From positions 3,714,001-3,778,000 of the forward strand of contig NZ_CP064295.1 of NCBI RefSeq assembly GCF_015476115.1: a stretch of 64,000 bases of DNA, given 5' to 3'. The stretch comes from Aegicerativicinus sediminis. Its GTDB lineage: Bacteria; Bacteroidota; Bacteroidia; Flavobacteriales; Flavobacteriaceae. Positions 26,832 to 35,312 of the stretch are shown here, in pieces; position 1 is the stretch's first letter; the number at the start of each line of letters is the position of its first letter. The notes under the pieces are model-generated. The model was not told the DNA's origin. It made no database searches and saw only the letters and a program-made list of their open reading frames with translations. The position numbers were made by a program, and so were the translations under genes.

Positions 26832-26839
26832 TATCTTTG
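26832..26839 (+). promoter_or_regulatory. -7 element (TATCTTTG) before the DUF6787 gene
   Basis: TATCTTTGC matches TAnnTTTGC and lies 15 nt before the ATG at 26855. A TTG at 26803 is too far for standard spacing, so the -33 part is weak. Confidence 0.4.
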
Positions 26840-26854
26840 CACCGATTTTTGAAG

Positions 26855-27346
26855 ATGGAATCATTTAAGAAACATTGGCAAATAGATAAAAACTGGCAAT
26901 TAATAATCCCTTTTATGGGGTTAGCTGGCCTTGGCTATCTTGCTATAAAATTTAGCATGCTCCTTTATGGTTCTTCATTGATTGGTATATCAATTTCATC
27001 AATTTTAATTTTTTTACTTCTCTTAAAAATTTGCCTTTTTTCAATTAATAAATTAGAAGGTAAATGGATTGTAAAACAACGATGGGAATTAATTAGAATC
27101 TTTATTGTATTCGCAATAACGGGTTCCTCCTCTGTTTTGGTAACTCGACCATTAATAAAGGAAATGGGAATTACATTAGATAATCTTCATGCCTTTATTT
27201 ATTGGGTATTATTTATTCTAATAAGCCTTGTAGCATATCAATTGTTGTTGTTGTTTTTCGGTTGGATATTTGGGCAGTTCGAGTTCTTCTGGAATTTCGA
27301 GAAAAAGATTTTAAAACGCTTCGGCATTAACCTAGACACATTATGA
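26855..27346 (+). CDS. DUF6787-like membrane protein
   Basis: The true product is 163 residues from the ATG at 26855; the open frame runs 40 codons further upstream into the previous gene. The N-terminus FKKHWQIDKNWQL and the central IFIVFAITGSSSVLVTRP are recognisable in a conserved Bacteroidota family of unknown function (DUF6787). About four membrane-spanning segments are predicted, and a basic C-terminus follows. The stop TGA overlaps the ATG of the next gene (ATGA), showing translational coupling with it. Confidence 0.8.
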   Translation: MESFKKHWQIDKNWQLIIPFMGLAGLGYLAIKFSMLLYGSSLIGISISSILIFLLLLKICLFSINKLEGKWIVKQRWELIRIFIVFAITGSSSVLVTRPLIKEMGITLDNLHAFIYWVLFILISLVAYQLLLLFFGWIFGQFEFFWNFEKKILKRFGINLDTL

Positions 27347-27678
27347 AGAAAGAACTTATATATTCTTCCTTTTATAAAATTGTCGGGTTGGCAATTGCAT
27401 TATCATTCTTTGCCCCAGATACCGCTAAGTTTATTCATATTTTCTCCCATGAAAATCATATGGTGTGTGAAGGAGGGAACACCGTTCATTTCCACGCCAT
27501 TGATATCGATTGTGATTTTTACAAATTCAAGGTTCACAATCAATTTATTTTTAAGCCAGAAACTTTTGAACCTCTTGTTCATCAGTTTTATGCCCCCTAC
27601 TTTAACAACTACAAATCTTCATTTTATAAAGTAACTCTTAAACTCAAAAGTTTAAGAGCTCCCCCGGTTTTTGCTTAG
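27343..27678 (+). CDS. small His-rich exported protein preceding a TonB receptor
   Basis: This 111-residue protein is not assigned to a named family. One hydrophobic segment near residues 8-26 may be a signal or anchor. The region from about residue 28 to 65 is dense in His and Cys (HIFSHENHMVCEGG, VHFHAIDIDC), suitable for metal binding. The end carries the phrase SLRAPP. It is coupled by ATGA overlap to the DUF6787 gene and lies 42 nt before the TonB-dependent receptor, whose own His/Glu-rich loop suggests a shared metal. A role as a metal-sensing or metal-handling accessory is inference. Confidence 0.65.
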   Translation: MKKELIYSSFYKIVGLAIALSFFAPDTAKFIHIFSHENHMVCEGGNTVHFHAIDIDCDFYKFKVHNQFIFKPETFEPLVHQFYAPYFNNYKSSFYKVTLKLKSLRAPPVFA

Positions 27679-27720
27679 AATTTACAGAACTAAGTTTTTA
27701 ATAAAAACCAAATCATATAA

Positions 27721-29934
27721 ATGAAAAATTTATTATTACTGTCACTCCTATTAGTGACACATTCTATTGTTTCACAAAACAACATTACCGGCACAATAAA
27801 AGACACTGAAGGTAACCCAGTGATTTTTGCCAACATATACCTTCCACAACTAGAAAAGGGTACTTTTACTGATGACTCCGGGACATTCGAACTTAAAAGT
27901 TTACCCACAGGTACCTATAAAATTGTAGTTTCACTTTTGGGTTTTGATACTTATTCAGATGATATCAGAATTCCTTTAAATTCCCCCCTTTTGGTAACAC
28001 TGAAATCTTCGGCTATTGAAATGGACGAAGTGGTTATTTCCACACCTTTCCACAAATTACAGCGTGACAATGTAATGAAGGTTGAACAACAATCTTTAGC
28101 AGAAATAAAGGAACAGGGTGCAATGACATTAGGAGAAGGTATTGCTAATATCAGTGGAGTAAATACCATATCCACAGGTGTAGGCATCTCAAAACCTGTG
28201 ATTCGAGGACTCAGTTCCAATCGAGTTCTTGTTTATACACAAGGCATTCGCATGGAAAACCAACAATTTGGAGACGAGCATGGATTAGGAATAAATGAAG
28301 CTGGGATCAGCAGCGTGGAAGTCATAAAAGGCCCCGCCTCACTCCTATACGGCAGCGATGCCCTAGGAGGAGTATTATACCTTAACCCAGAGCGATTTGC
28401 TTCAGAAGATTCGTTGGATGTTAGTATTAGCTCTAAATATTTTGGCAACACCCAAGGTTTTGCAAATAGTTTAGGCGCAAAAACCTCTTCTGAAAATTTT
28501 AAATTTTTAATTAGGGGGAGCTTAGCCAATCACTCAGATTATAAATCTCCGGAATATAGGGTAACCAATAGTCGATTTAATGAAAAAGATGTAAAGGCTG
28601 GTTTCGGTTATCAAAAAGGAAAATTTAGATCGGAGGTGCGCTATAACTATAATTTTGCCGAACTTGGAATGCCTGAAGAAATAGGTGAACAAACGACTGA
28701 AAAACTTCCGGAAATGCCTTTCCAAGAAGTGGCAAGTCATATTTTAAGTAACAAATCTCAATTTTATTTTGGGGATTCTAACCTAGAGGTAACTTGGGGA
28801 TATATACAAAATAGCAGAAAGGAATTTGAGGAGCATCATGAAGAGGAAGGAGAGGAACATGAAGGAGAGGAAGAAGATCATGGCCATGAGGGTGCAGCAC
28901 TAAACATGCGCCTCAGGACCTTTAGTTATGATGCAAAATACCATCTTCCTGAACTAGGTAAATTTGAAACAATTTTTGGAATTCAAGGAATGTTCCAAAG
29001 CAATGCAAATTTTGGAGAAGAAACCCTAATCCCTGATGCCAATACAACCGACTTTGGTGTTTTAGGAACCTCACATATACATTTTGAAACTGTCGATTTA
29101 CAGATAGGTCTTCGTTATGACCACCGAAATATTGATATAGAAAATGATTTTAGTAGAGACTTCAACAGTTTTAATGCAGCTGCAGGCCTAAAAACAAACA
29201 TTTTCAAGAATGTTGTAACACGTTTAAATTTTTCATCAGGATTTAGGGCGCCAAATTTGGCAGAATTAACTTCTGAAGGTTCGCATGAAGGTACTAACCG
29301 TTACGAAATAGGAAACCCCGATTTAACTAACGAACGTAATTTCCAAATAGATTTGGCCATAGAATATGGGAATGATCACTTTGAAATTTTTGCCAATGGA
29401 TTTACAAATTTTGTAAACGACTATATTTATTTGACACCAACAGGAAATTTTGTGGATGCTGATCCGGAATATCTATATGTTCAAGAGAATGCAAAACTAT
29501 ATGGAGGTGAGTTGGGTATTCACATTCACCCCCACCCACTCGACTGGTTACATTACGAAGCTAGTTTTGAATCAGTTACTGGCAAACAAGACAATCGTGA
29601 TTATTTACCGCTAATTCCGGCCAATTCTTTGAACAATATGTTTAGGGTAGAATTTCCTAAAGGTTTTGTTAGTGGTGGACAAGCTTTCGTGAAACTTTCT
29701 TCCATTTTCAGCCAAAACAATGTTCATCCAGAAGAGACTTCCACACCAGGTTATAGCTTGTGGAGTACAGGTCTTTCAGGTACTATAAGGCTATTTAATA
29801 AGCCTCTTGGATTAAATTTTACTGTAACCAATTTGGGTGATAAAAAATACATCAATCACTTATCTAGGTTGAAACCAGATGGCATTTTTAATATAGGCAG
29901 AAACATAAGTTTTGGACTTAATTATGAAATTTGA
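27721..29934 (+). CDS. TonB-dependent receptor with His/Glu-rich loop, probable metal receptor
   Basis: This 737-residue outer-membrane transporter has a signal peptide (to about residue 19), a carboxypeptidase-regulatory-like domain (NITGTIKDTEGNPVIFANIY, residues about 20-100), a plug domain with ISKPVIRGLSSNRVLVY and GPASLLYGSDALGGV, and a barrel. Residues about 370-391 form an extracellular-type loop made almost wholly of Glu and His, with a final Asp-His-Gly-His. This composition recurs in receptors for zinc or copper. The C-terminus GRNISFGLNYEI fits an outer-membrane barrel. The metal is inferred from composition; an upstream His-rich small protein supports it. A terminator lies about 100 nt beyond the stop. 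Confidence 0.9.
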   Translation: MKNLLLLSLLLVTHSIVSQNNITGTIKDTEGNPVIFANIYLPQLEKGTFTDDSGTFELKSLPTGTYKIVVSLLGFDTYSDDIRIPLNSPLLVTLKSSAIEMDEVVISTPFHKLQRDNVMKVEQQSLAEIKEQGAMTLGEGIANISGVNTISTGVGISKPVIRGLSSNRVLVYTQGIRMENQQFGDEHGLGINEAGISSVEVIKGPASLLYGSDALGGVLYLNPERFASEDSLDVSISSKYFGNTQGFANSLGAKTSSENFKFLIRGSLANHSDYKSPEYRVTNSRFNEKDVKAGFGYQKGKFRSEVRYNYNFAELGMPEEIGEQTTEKLPEMPFQEVASHILSNKSQFYFGDSNLEVTWGYIQNSRKEFEEHHEEEGEEHEGEEEDHGHEGAALNMRLRTFSYDAKYHLPELGKFETIFGIQGMFQSNANFGEETLIPDANTTDFGVLGTSHIHFETVDLQIGLRYDHRNIDIENDFSRDFNSFNAAAGLKTNIFKNVVTRLNFSSGFRAPNLAELTSEGSHEGTNRYEIGNPDLTNERNFQIDLAIEYGNDHFEIFANGFTNFVNDYIYLTPTGNFVDADPEYLYVQENAKLYGGELGIHIHPHPLDWLHYEASFESVTGKQDNRDYLPLIPANSLNNMFRVEFPKGFVSGGQAFVKLSSIFSQNNVHPEETSTPGYSLWSTGLSGTIRLFNKPLGLNFTVTNLGDKKYINHLSRLKPDGIFNIGRNISFGLNYEI

Positions 29935-30031
29935 AAATTTTTTCAAAAAAAACTAAGGGTATTTTAAAAATTCACCGTCTAAGGTATAGAATTAATTGAG
30001 TTAGTTTTTTCAATTGAATTGAGAGGATTGA

Positions 30032-30061
30032 AGGGTTGGAATGTTCCAGCCCTTTTTTTTT
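30032..30061 (+). terminator. intrinsic terminator after the TonB receptor
   Basis: An 8-bp stem (AGGGTTGG / CCAGCCCT, one G-U pair, AATGTT loop) is followed by nine T. The rest of the 293-nt gap before the next gene shows nothing definite. Confidence 0.85.
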
Positions 30062-30227
30062 GAAATTTTTCGACTGAATCGATTAAAGACAATTTCTTAA
30101 AAATTCTTTAAAATCCATATTTAACTAAGGGTTATTATCGGATTTAACGTCTATGATTCTAAAGGATGTAATTTTTCACCCAATTGAAAAAATCATAATT
30201 CGACTAACAACTAAATATTCAGTACTA

Positions 30228-32189
30228 ATGATTAAACTTCTCAAAATTTTCATTTTACTTTTTTCAACCGTTGCCTTTTCCCAAATTTTGGAACCAGTAT
30301 CATGGTCAACAGATATTAAAGAAATTGGTGACAAAGAATACCAATTACTTATTAAGGCTGATATTGATGAAGGATGGCACCTTTATTCCCAAAATGTCCC
30401 TGATGGAGGGCCTATCCCAACAACTTTTACCTTCGAAACAAATGAAAATTTTGAATTAGTTGGAGAAACTGTTGAAGAGGTAGGTCATACAGTTAATGAT
30501 CCTGTATTCAATTTGAAAATTACATTCTTCGAAAACTCTACCACATTCACCCAAAATATTCGGTTTGTTAACGAACCAACTAATATAAAGGGTGAAGTTG
30601 AATTTATGGTGTGTGATGACCAAAGATGTCTTCCTCCTACCTATGTAGAATTAAATTTCAATTTATTAGGTGATAATTCAACCGTAGAGACAGAAAAGAA
30701 GGAAACCACACCTGTTAAAGTTGAAAAGGAAGAAACAGTCTCAGAGGTTAGGGCCGAAAACCAACAATCCAACAAAGGCCTTTTAACAATATTTATAATA
30801 GCTTTTTTGTCAGGGTTCGCAGCATTGTTAACTCCGTGCGTATTCCCTATGATACCATTAACTGTAAGCTTTTTTACTAAGCAAAGTAAGTCTAAGGCCG
30901 CTGGTATTAAGAATGCAATAATTTATGGAATTTCCATCATTGCAATCTATGTGTTGTTGGGATCCGTAGTAACGGCAATATTTGGAGCTGATTCCTTGAA
31001 CAGGTTGTCCACTAACGTTACTTTCAATATTATTTTCTTTTTATTGTTAGTGGTTTTTGCGATTTCTTTTTTAGGTGCTTTTGAAATCACTTTACCACAT
31101 TCCTGGGCCAACAAAATTGATTCTCAATCTAACCGAAGTGGCTTAATCGGAATCGTATTCATGGCCTTGGCTTTGGCAATTGTATCATTTTCATGTACCG
31201 GTCCTATAGTTGGCACCTTATTGGTTGAAGCTGCTTCAAAAGGTGGAATTGCCCCAATTGTTGGCATGCTCGGATTTTCATTGGCAATTGCCTTACCATT
31301 TGCCTTATTTGCTGCATTTCCTGGATGGTTAAATTCACTTCCTAAATCTGGTGGCTGGTTAAATACAGTTAAGGTTGTTTTAGGGTTCTTGGAATTGGCT
31401 TTAGCATTTAAATTTTTATCAAATGCAGACCTTGTATTGCAATTACATTGGTTAGAGCGTGAAGTGTTTTTAGCAATTTGGATTGCGATTTTTGGAGCTT
31501 TAGGTTTCTATTTACTTGGCAAAATACAATTGCCCCATGATAGTCCGATTCCGCATATTTCAGTAGGAAGGTTAAGTTTGGCATTGCTTGTTTTAGCATT
31601 TGTAATTTATTTAATTCCTGGTCTTTGGGGTGCACCATTAAAACTAATCAGTGGTTTTCCTCCACCATTAAATTATAGCGAATCTCCAAAAGGAGTTGGA
31701 GGGTCTAGTGTTTCTAATGTCACAGACCATAATTCTTTCCCGGATGGAGCACACGAAGGTCCACATGGTATACCATCCTTTACAGATTATGAAAAAGGTA
31801 TGGCCTATGCTAAATCTATAAATAAACCTGTGCTAATTGATTTTACTGGTTTTGCCTGTGTGAACTGCAGAAAAATGGAAGACAATGTCTGGTCAGATCC
31901 AGCTATTTTAGAAACTCTAACCAACGATTTGGTATTGATTTCTCTGTATGTGGATGACAAAAGGCAATTAGAGGATGCCGAAAATCAAATTTCCAAACTC
32001 TCTGGTAAGCCTTTTAGAAATATTGGGCAAAAGTGGAGTGAATTTCAGCAACTTAAATATAATGCGAATGCTCAGCCATTCTATGTATTGATTGATACTC
32101 AAGAAAATTTATTAACAGAACCATCAGCTTATAATCCCGATGTTGAAGACTATCACAACTGGCTTAAGAAAGGCCTCAACGCTTTTTAA
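30228..32189 (+). CDS. DsbD-like thiol:disulfide interchange protein
   Basis: This protein moves reducing power from cytoplasmic thioredoxin across the inner membrane. The ATG at 30228 begins a clear signal peptide (IKLLKIFILLFSTVAFSQ); 25 codons further up are open but not signal-like. After an N-terminal DsbC/DsbD-alpha-like domain (about 20-160), a charged linker leads to about eight membrane helices with Cys204 (TPCVFPMIPL) and Cys323 (SCTGPIVGTL), the CcdA-type redox pair. The C-terminal thioredoxin domain has CVNC (Cys544 and Cys547). It may feed the thioredoxin-like lipoproteins at the start of the window. Its 3' end overlaps the next gene by 50 nt. Confidence 0.92.
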   Translation: MIKLLKIFILLFSTVAFSQILEPVSWSTDIKEIGDKEYQLLIKADIDEGWHLYSQNVPDGGPIPTTFTFETNENFELVGETVEEVGHTVNDPVFNLKITFFENSTTFTQNIRFVNEPTNIKGEVEFMVCDDQRCLPPTYVELNFNLLGDNSTVETEKKETTPVKVEKEETVSEVRAENQQSNKGLLTIFIIAFLSGFAALLTPCVFPMIPLTVSFFTKQSKSKAAGIKNAIIYGISIIAIYVLLGSVVTAIFGADSLNRLSTNVTFNIIFFLLLVVFAISFLGAFEITLPHSWANKIDSQSNRSGLIGIVFMALALAIVSFSCTGPIVGTLLVEAASKGGIAPIVGMLGFSLAIALPFALFAAFPGWLNSLPKSGGWLNTVKVVLGFLELALAFKFLSNADLVLQLHWLEREVFLAIWIAIFGALGFYLLGKIQLPHDSPIPHISVGRLSLALLVLAFVIYLIPGLWGAPLKLISGFPPPLNYSESPKGVGGSSVSNVTDHNSFPDGAHEGPHGIPSFTDYEKGMAYAKSINKPVLIDFTGFACVNCRKMEDNVWSDPAILETLTNDLVLISLYVDDKRQLEDAENQISKLSGKPFRNIGQKWSEFQQLKYNANAQPFYVLIDTQENLLTEPSAYNPDVEDYHNWLKKGLNAF

Positions 32190-33690
32190 TTCAAATAACC
32201 CCGAAACCAACACTCAAGTTAAGAAAAGTCAACTTGAGGAATATTTTGAGAGTTTCAGGTCTAAAATAATAGGTGTTAATGACAGTATAGATACTCCTTT
32301 TGGAACAAAACCTTTGGTTTATGCTGATTGGACGGCAAGTGGCAGAAATTTTTCCTTAATCGAGGAAAAATTTTTCCATGATGTCTATCCATTAGTTGCC
32401 AATACCCATACTGAAACATCTTATACTGGTGCCGTAATGACCAATGGCTATAATAAAGCCAGAAAAATTATTAAGCAACATGTAAATGCTAACGATGAAG
32501 ATGTTTTAATTACGGTTGGAACAGGAATGACGGGTGCGGTAAATAAACTTCAACGTATCTTGGGATTGCGACTTCCAGAGCATTTTAAATCACAACTTAC
32601 AATACCTGAGGAAGAAAGGCCTATTATTTTTGTTTCACACATGGAGCATCACTCCAATCAAACAACTTGGTGCGAAACTATTGCCAAAGTTATAGTGGTA
32701 CCGCCAGATGAAAATGGTCTTATTTCCTACGATAATTTTAAAGATCTTTTAAAGCAATATCAAGATCATCCTTTCAAAATTGTTTCGATAACTGCCTGTA
32801 GTAATGTAACAGGAATAAAAACAAATTATCACAAAATTGCAAGCATTGCCCACATCTATAATGCTTTTTGTTTTGTCGATTTTGCCTGTTCTGCTCCTTA
32901 TGTGGAAATTAATATGCATCCAGAAAATGAAATGGAGCAACTCGATGGAATATTCTTTTCACCACATAAGTTTTTAGGTGGGCCTGGATCTAGCGGGGTT
33001 CTTATTTTCAATAAGAAATTTTATAAAAATAGAATTCCTGATAATCCGGGTGGAGGAACGGTTTTATACACGAATCCTTGGGGAGAACATGATTATATCG
33101 AGGATATTGAAACCCGTGAGGATGGTGGAACTCCTGGATTTTTGCAGACCATAAGAACTGCCATGGCAATAAAATTAAAAGAGGCCATGGGTGTCAGGAA
33201 TATTTTAAATAGAGAAAAGGAAATCAATGAGATTATTTTTGAAAATTTAAAATCTATTCCGAATCTAAAACTACTGGCCGGGGAACATGAAAATCGCCTT
33301 GGTATTTTTTCATTTTACATAGAAGATGTTCATTACAACCTTATTGTAAAATTACTTAACGATCGATTTGGTATACAAACTAGAGGCGGATGCAGCTGTG
33401 CCGGTACATATGGCCATTATTTGTTGAATGTAGATAGGAATACTTCAAAAGAAATTGAACAAAAAATCCTTTCCGGTTGTTTGAAAGATCGTCCAGGCTG
33501 GATAAGAATGTCCATACATCCAACCATGAGAAATTCTGAAGTGACTTATATTTGTAATTCTATACGGGAGGTGGCAGAAAATGCAGCAATTTGGGGTAAG
33601 AATTACGAATATGATTCTTCAAAGAACGATTTTGAATTTAGAAATTATACTCCCAAATATGGACAAATTGAGAATTGGTTTAAATTCTAG
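32140..33690 (+). CDS. class V aminotransferase (SufS/CsdA-like fold)
   Basis: This 516-residue PLP enzyme belongs to the aminotransferase class V group with cysteine desulfurases. Visible motifs are DWTASGRN near the N-terminus, HMEHHSNQTTW, the cofactor Asp in CFVDFACSAP and the Lys of FFSPHKFLGGPGSSG. Near the C-terminus RGGCSCAGTYGHYL could supply a reactive Cys. The only in-frame ATG that gives the whole fold is at 32140, inside the end of dsbD, so the genes overlap by 50 nt and are translationally linked. It precedes hutH by 36 nt. Desulfurase, lyase or aminotransferase activity cannot be decided from sequence. Confidence 0.85.
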   Translation: MLKTITTGLRKASTLFNSNNPETNTQVKKSQLEEYFESFRSKIIGVNDSIDTPFGTKPLVYADWTASGRNFSLIEEKFFHDVYPLVANTHTETSYTGAVMTNGYNKARKIIKQHVNANDEDVLITVGTGMTGAVNKLQRILGLRLPEHFKSQLTIPEEERPIIFVSHMEHHSNQTTWCETIAKVIVVPPDENGLISYDNFKDLLKQYQDHPFKIVSITACSNVTGIKTNYHKIASIAHIYNAFCFVDFACSAPYVEINMHPENEMEQLDGIFFSPHKFLGGPGSSGVLIFNKKFYKNRIPDNPGGGTVLYTNPWGEHDYIEDIETREDGGTPGFLQTIRTAMAIKLKEAMGVRNILNREKEINEIIFENLKSIPNLKLLAGEHENRLGIFSFYIEDVHYNLIVKLLNDRFGIQTRGGCSCAGTYGHYLLNVDRNTSKEIEQKILSGCLKDRPGWIRMSIHPTMRNSEVTYICNSIREVAENAAIWGKNYEYDSSKNDFEFRNYTPKYGQIENWFKF

Positions 33691-33726
33691 TTATTAATAA
33701 CAGGCACACAATTTTAGAAGCATTAA

Positions 33727-35295
33727 ATGGATATATTTTATTACGCTAAAGATTACTTAACTGCTAGCAAAGCACTGGCTATTGCTAATGGGACAATTAA
33801 AGGAAGAATCCATGAAACTACCCAAGAGGGTATTTTAAAAAGTAAATCCATAGTTAAAGAGATTGCTGACGGTGATGAAGCTGTTTATGGAATAAACACA
33901 GGTTTCGGTCCTTTATGTACAACCCGAATTTCTAAATCTGAAACTGTAAAACTCCAAACCAATATTTTAAAGAGCCATAGCGTAGGTGTTGGAAATTTTC
34001 TAGATGACACCTTATCTCTTTTAATGATGGTATTAAAGGTACAAGCCCTTGCGCAAGGGTTTTCAGGAATTAAAGAAGATACTTTGGAACGTATTATTTG
34101 GCACATAGACAATCAAGTTGTGCCAATGGTACCAGAGCAAGGTTCTGTAGGAGCAAGTGGTGATTTAGCCCCACTTTCCCATTTATTTCTCCCGTTAATC
34201 GGATTTGGTCAAGTTAGGTTTAGAGGTGAAATTTTTGAGGCGTCTGAAATACTCGAAAAATTTAATTTGAGTCCAATTACTCTTGGACCAAAAGAAGGGC
34301 TGGCACTAATTAACGGAACACAATTTATTGCTGCCCATGCTGTGGTGGCCGTTGATCGTTTACATAACTGTTTAGATAGAGCAGATATGATAGGAGCAAT
34401 GATGGTAGATGCCCTAAGAGGTTCTAACAAACCTTTTTACTCACAATTACACGAATTGCGTCCATTTAAGGGTAATAAACATGTAGCTGCAAGAATTTAT
34501 AACTTTTTGAAGGGATCGGAGATTCTCAATTCCCATGAAGATTGTGACCGCGTTCAAGATCCCTATTCCTTAAGATGTATGCCTCAAGTTCATGGAGCTT
34601 CGAGAAATGCATGGTTGCATTTAAAGGAATTACTAGAAGTAGAATTGAATTCTGTGACGGATAATCCAATAATTTTCAATAAGGACCTAACTATAAGTGG
34701 TGGAAATTTCCACGGCCAACCACTAGCAATGGTTTTAGACTATGCTGCATTAGCTGCTTCAGAAATAGGAAACATTGCTGACAGAAGGATTTACCTCGCC
34801 ATTGAAGGACGTTACAAAGAAGTACCAAAACTGTTACTAAAGGACACAGGTATCAATTCTGGATACATGATTCTTCAGTACACTTCAGCTGCATTGGCTA
34901 GTGAGAATAAATCTCTTTGTCATCCTGCAAGTGCCGATAGTATACCAACCTCACTTGGTCAAGAAGATCACGTAAGCATGGGTTCTATTTCAGGCAGAAA
35001 GGCACTTCAAATTATTGGTAATGTTGAAAAAATTCAATCTATTGAATTGTTAACAGCCGCGCAAGCTTTCGAATTTAGAGATCAATTAAGGTCTAGTGAA
35101 TTTTTAGAGGAACTTTACGAAGCCATAAGAAATGAAATTTCATTTGCCGACGAAGACCGTGTTTTTGCAGAAGACATATTTAAAGCCGGGGAATTAATTT
35201 CAACTGGTACTTTAGAAAAAGTGTATAAAAATTGTTTGCAATCTGGAAAATTAGAGGAGGTAGAAATTCATAAGGAAGAATTTCAAACCTATTAA
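33727..35295 (+). CDS. hutH: histidine ammonia-lyase
   Basis: This 522-residue enzyme deaminates L-histidine to urocanate, the first step of histidine degradation. The Ala-Ser-Gly that forms the MIO cofactor lies in GSVGASGDLAPLSHL (residues 143-145). Other family segments are YGINTGFGPL near the start, RVQDPYSLRCMPQVHG and SVTDNPIIF. Phenylalanine or tyrosine ammonia-lyases share these motifs, but the adjacent urocanate hydratase fixes the substrate. hutI and hutG are not in the window, so the later steps must be encoded elsewhere. Confidence 0.95.
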   Translation: MDIFYYAKDYLTASKALAIANGTIKGRIHETTQEGILKSKSIVKEIADGDEAVYGINTGFGPLCTTRISKSETVKLQTNILKSHSVGVGNFLDDTLSLLMMVLKVQALAQGFSGIKEDTLERIIWHIDNQVVPMVPEQGSVGASGDLAPLSHLFLPLIGFGQVRFRGEIFEASEILEKFNLSPITLGPKEGLALINGTQFIAAHAVVAVDRLHNCLDRADMIGAMMVDALRGSNKPFYSQLHELRPFKGNKHVAARIYNFLKGSEILNSHEDCDRVQDPYSLRCMPQVHGASRNAWLHLKELLEVELNSVTDNPIIFNKDLTISGGNFHGQPLAMVLDYAALAASEIGNIADRRIYLAIEGRYKEVPKLLLKDTGINSGYMILQYTSAALASENKSLCHPASADSIPTSLGQEDHVSMGSISGRKALQIIGNVEKIQSIELLTAAQAFEFRDQLRSSEFLEELYEAIRNEISFADEDRVFAEDIFKAGELISTGTLEKVYKNCLQSGKLEEVEIHKEEFQTY

Positions 35296-35312
35296 TAAGA
35301 AATTATCACATT

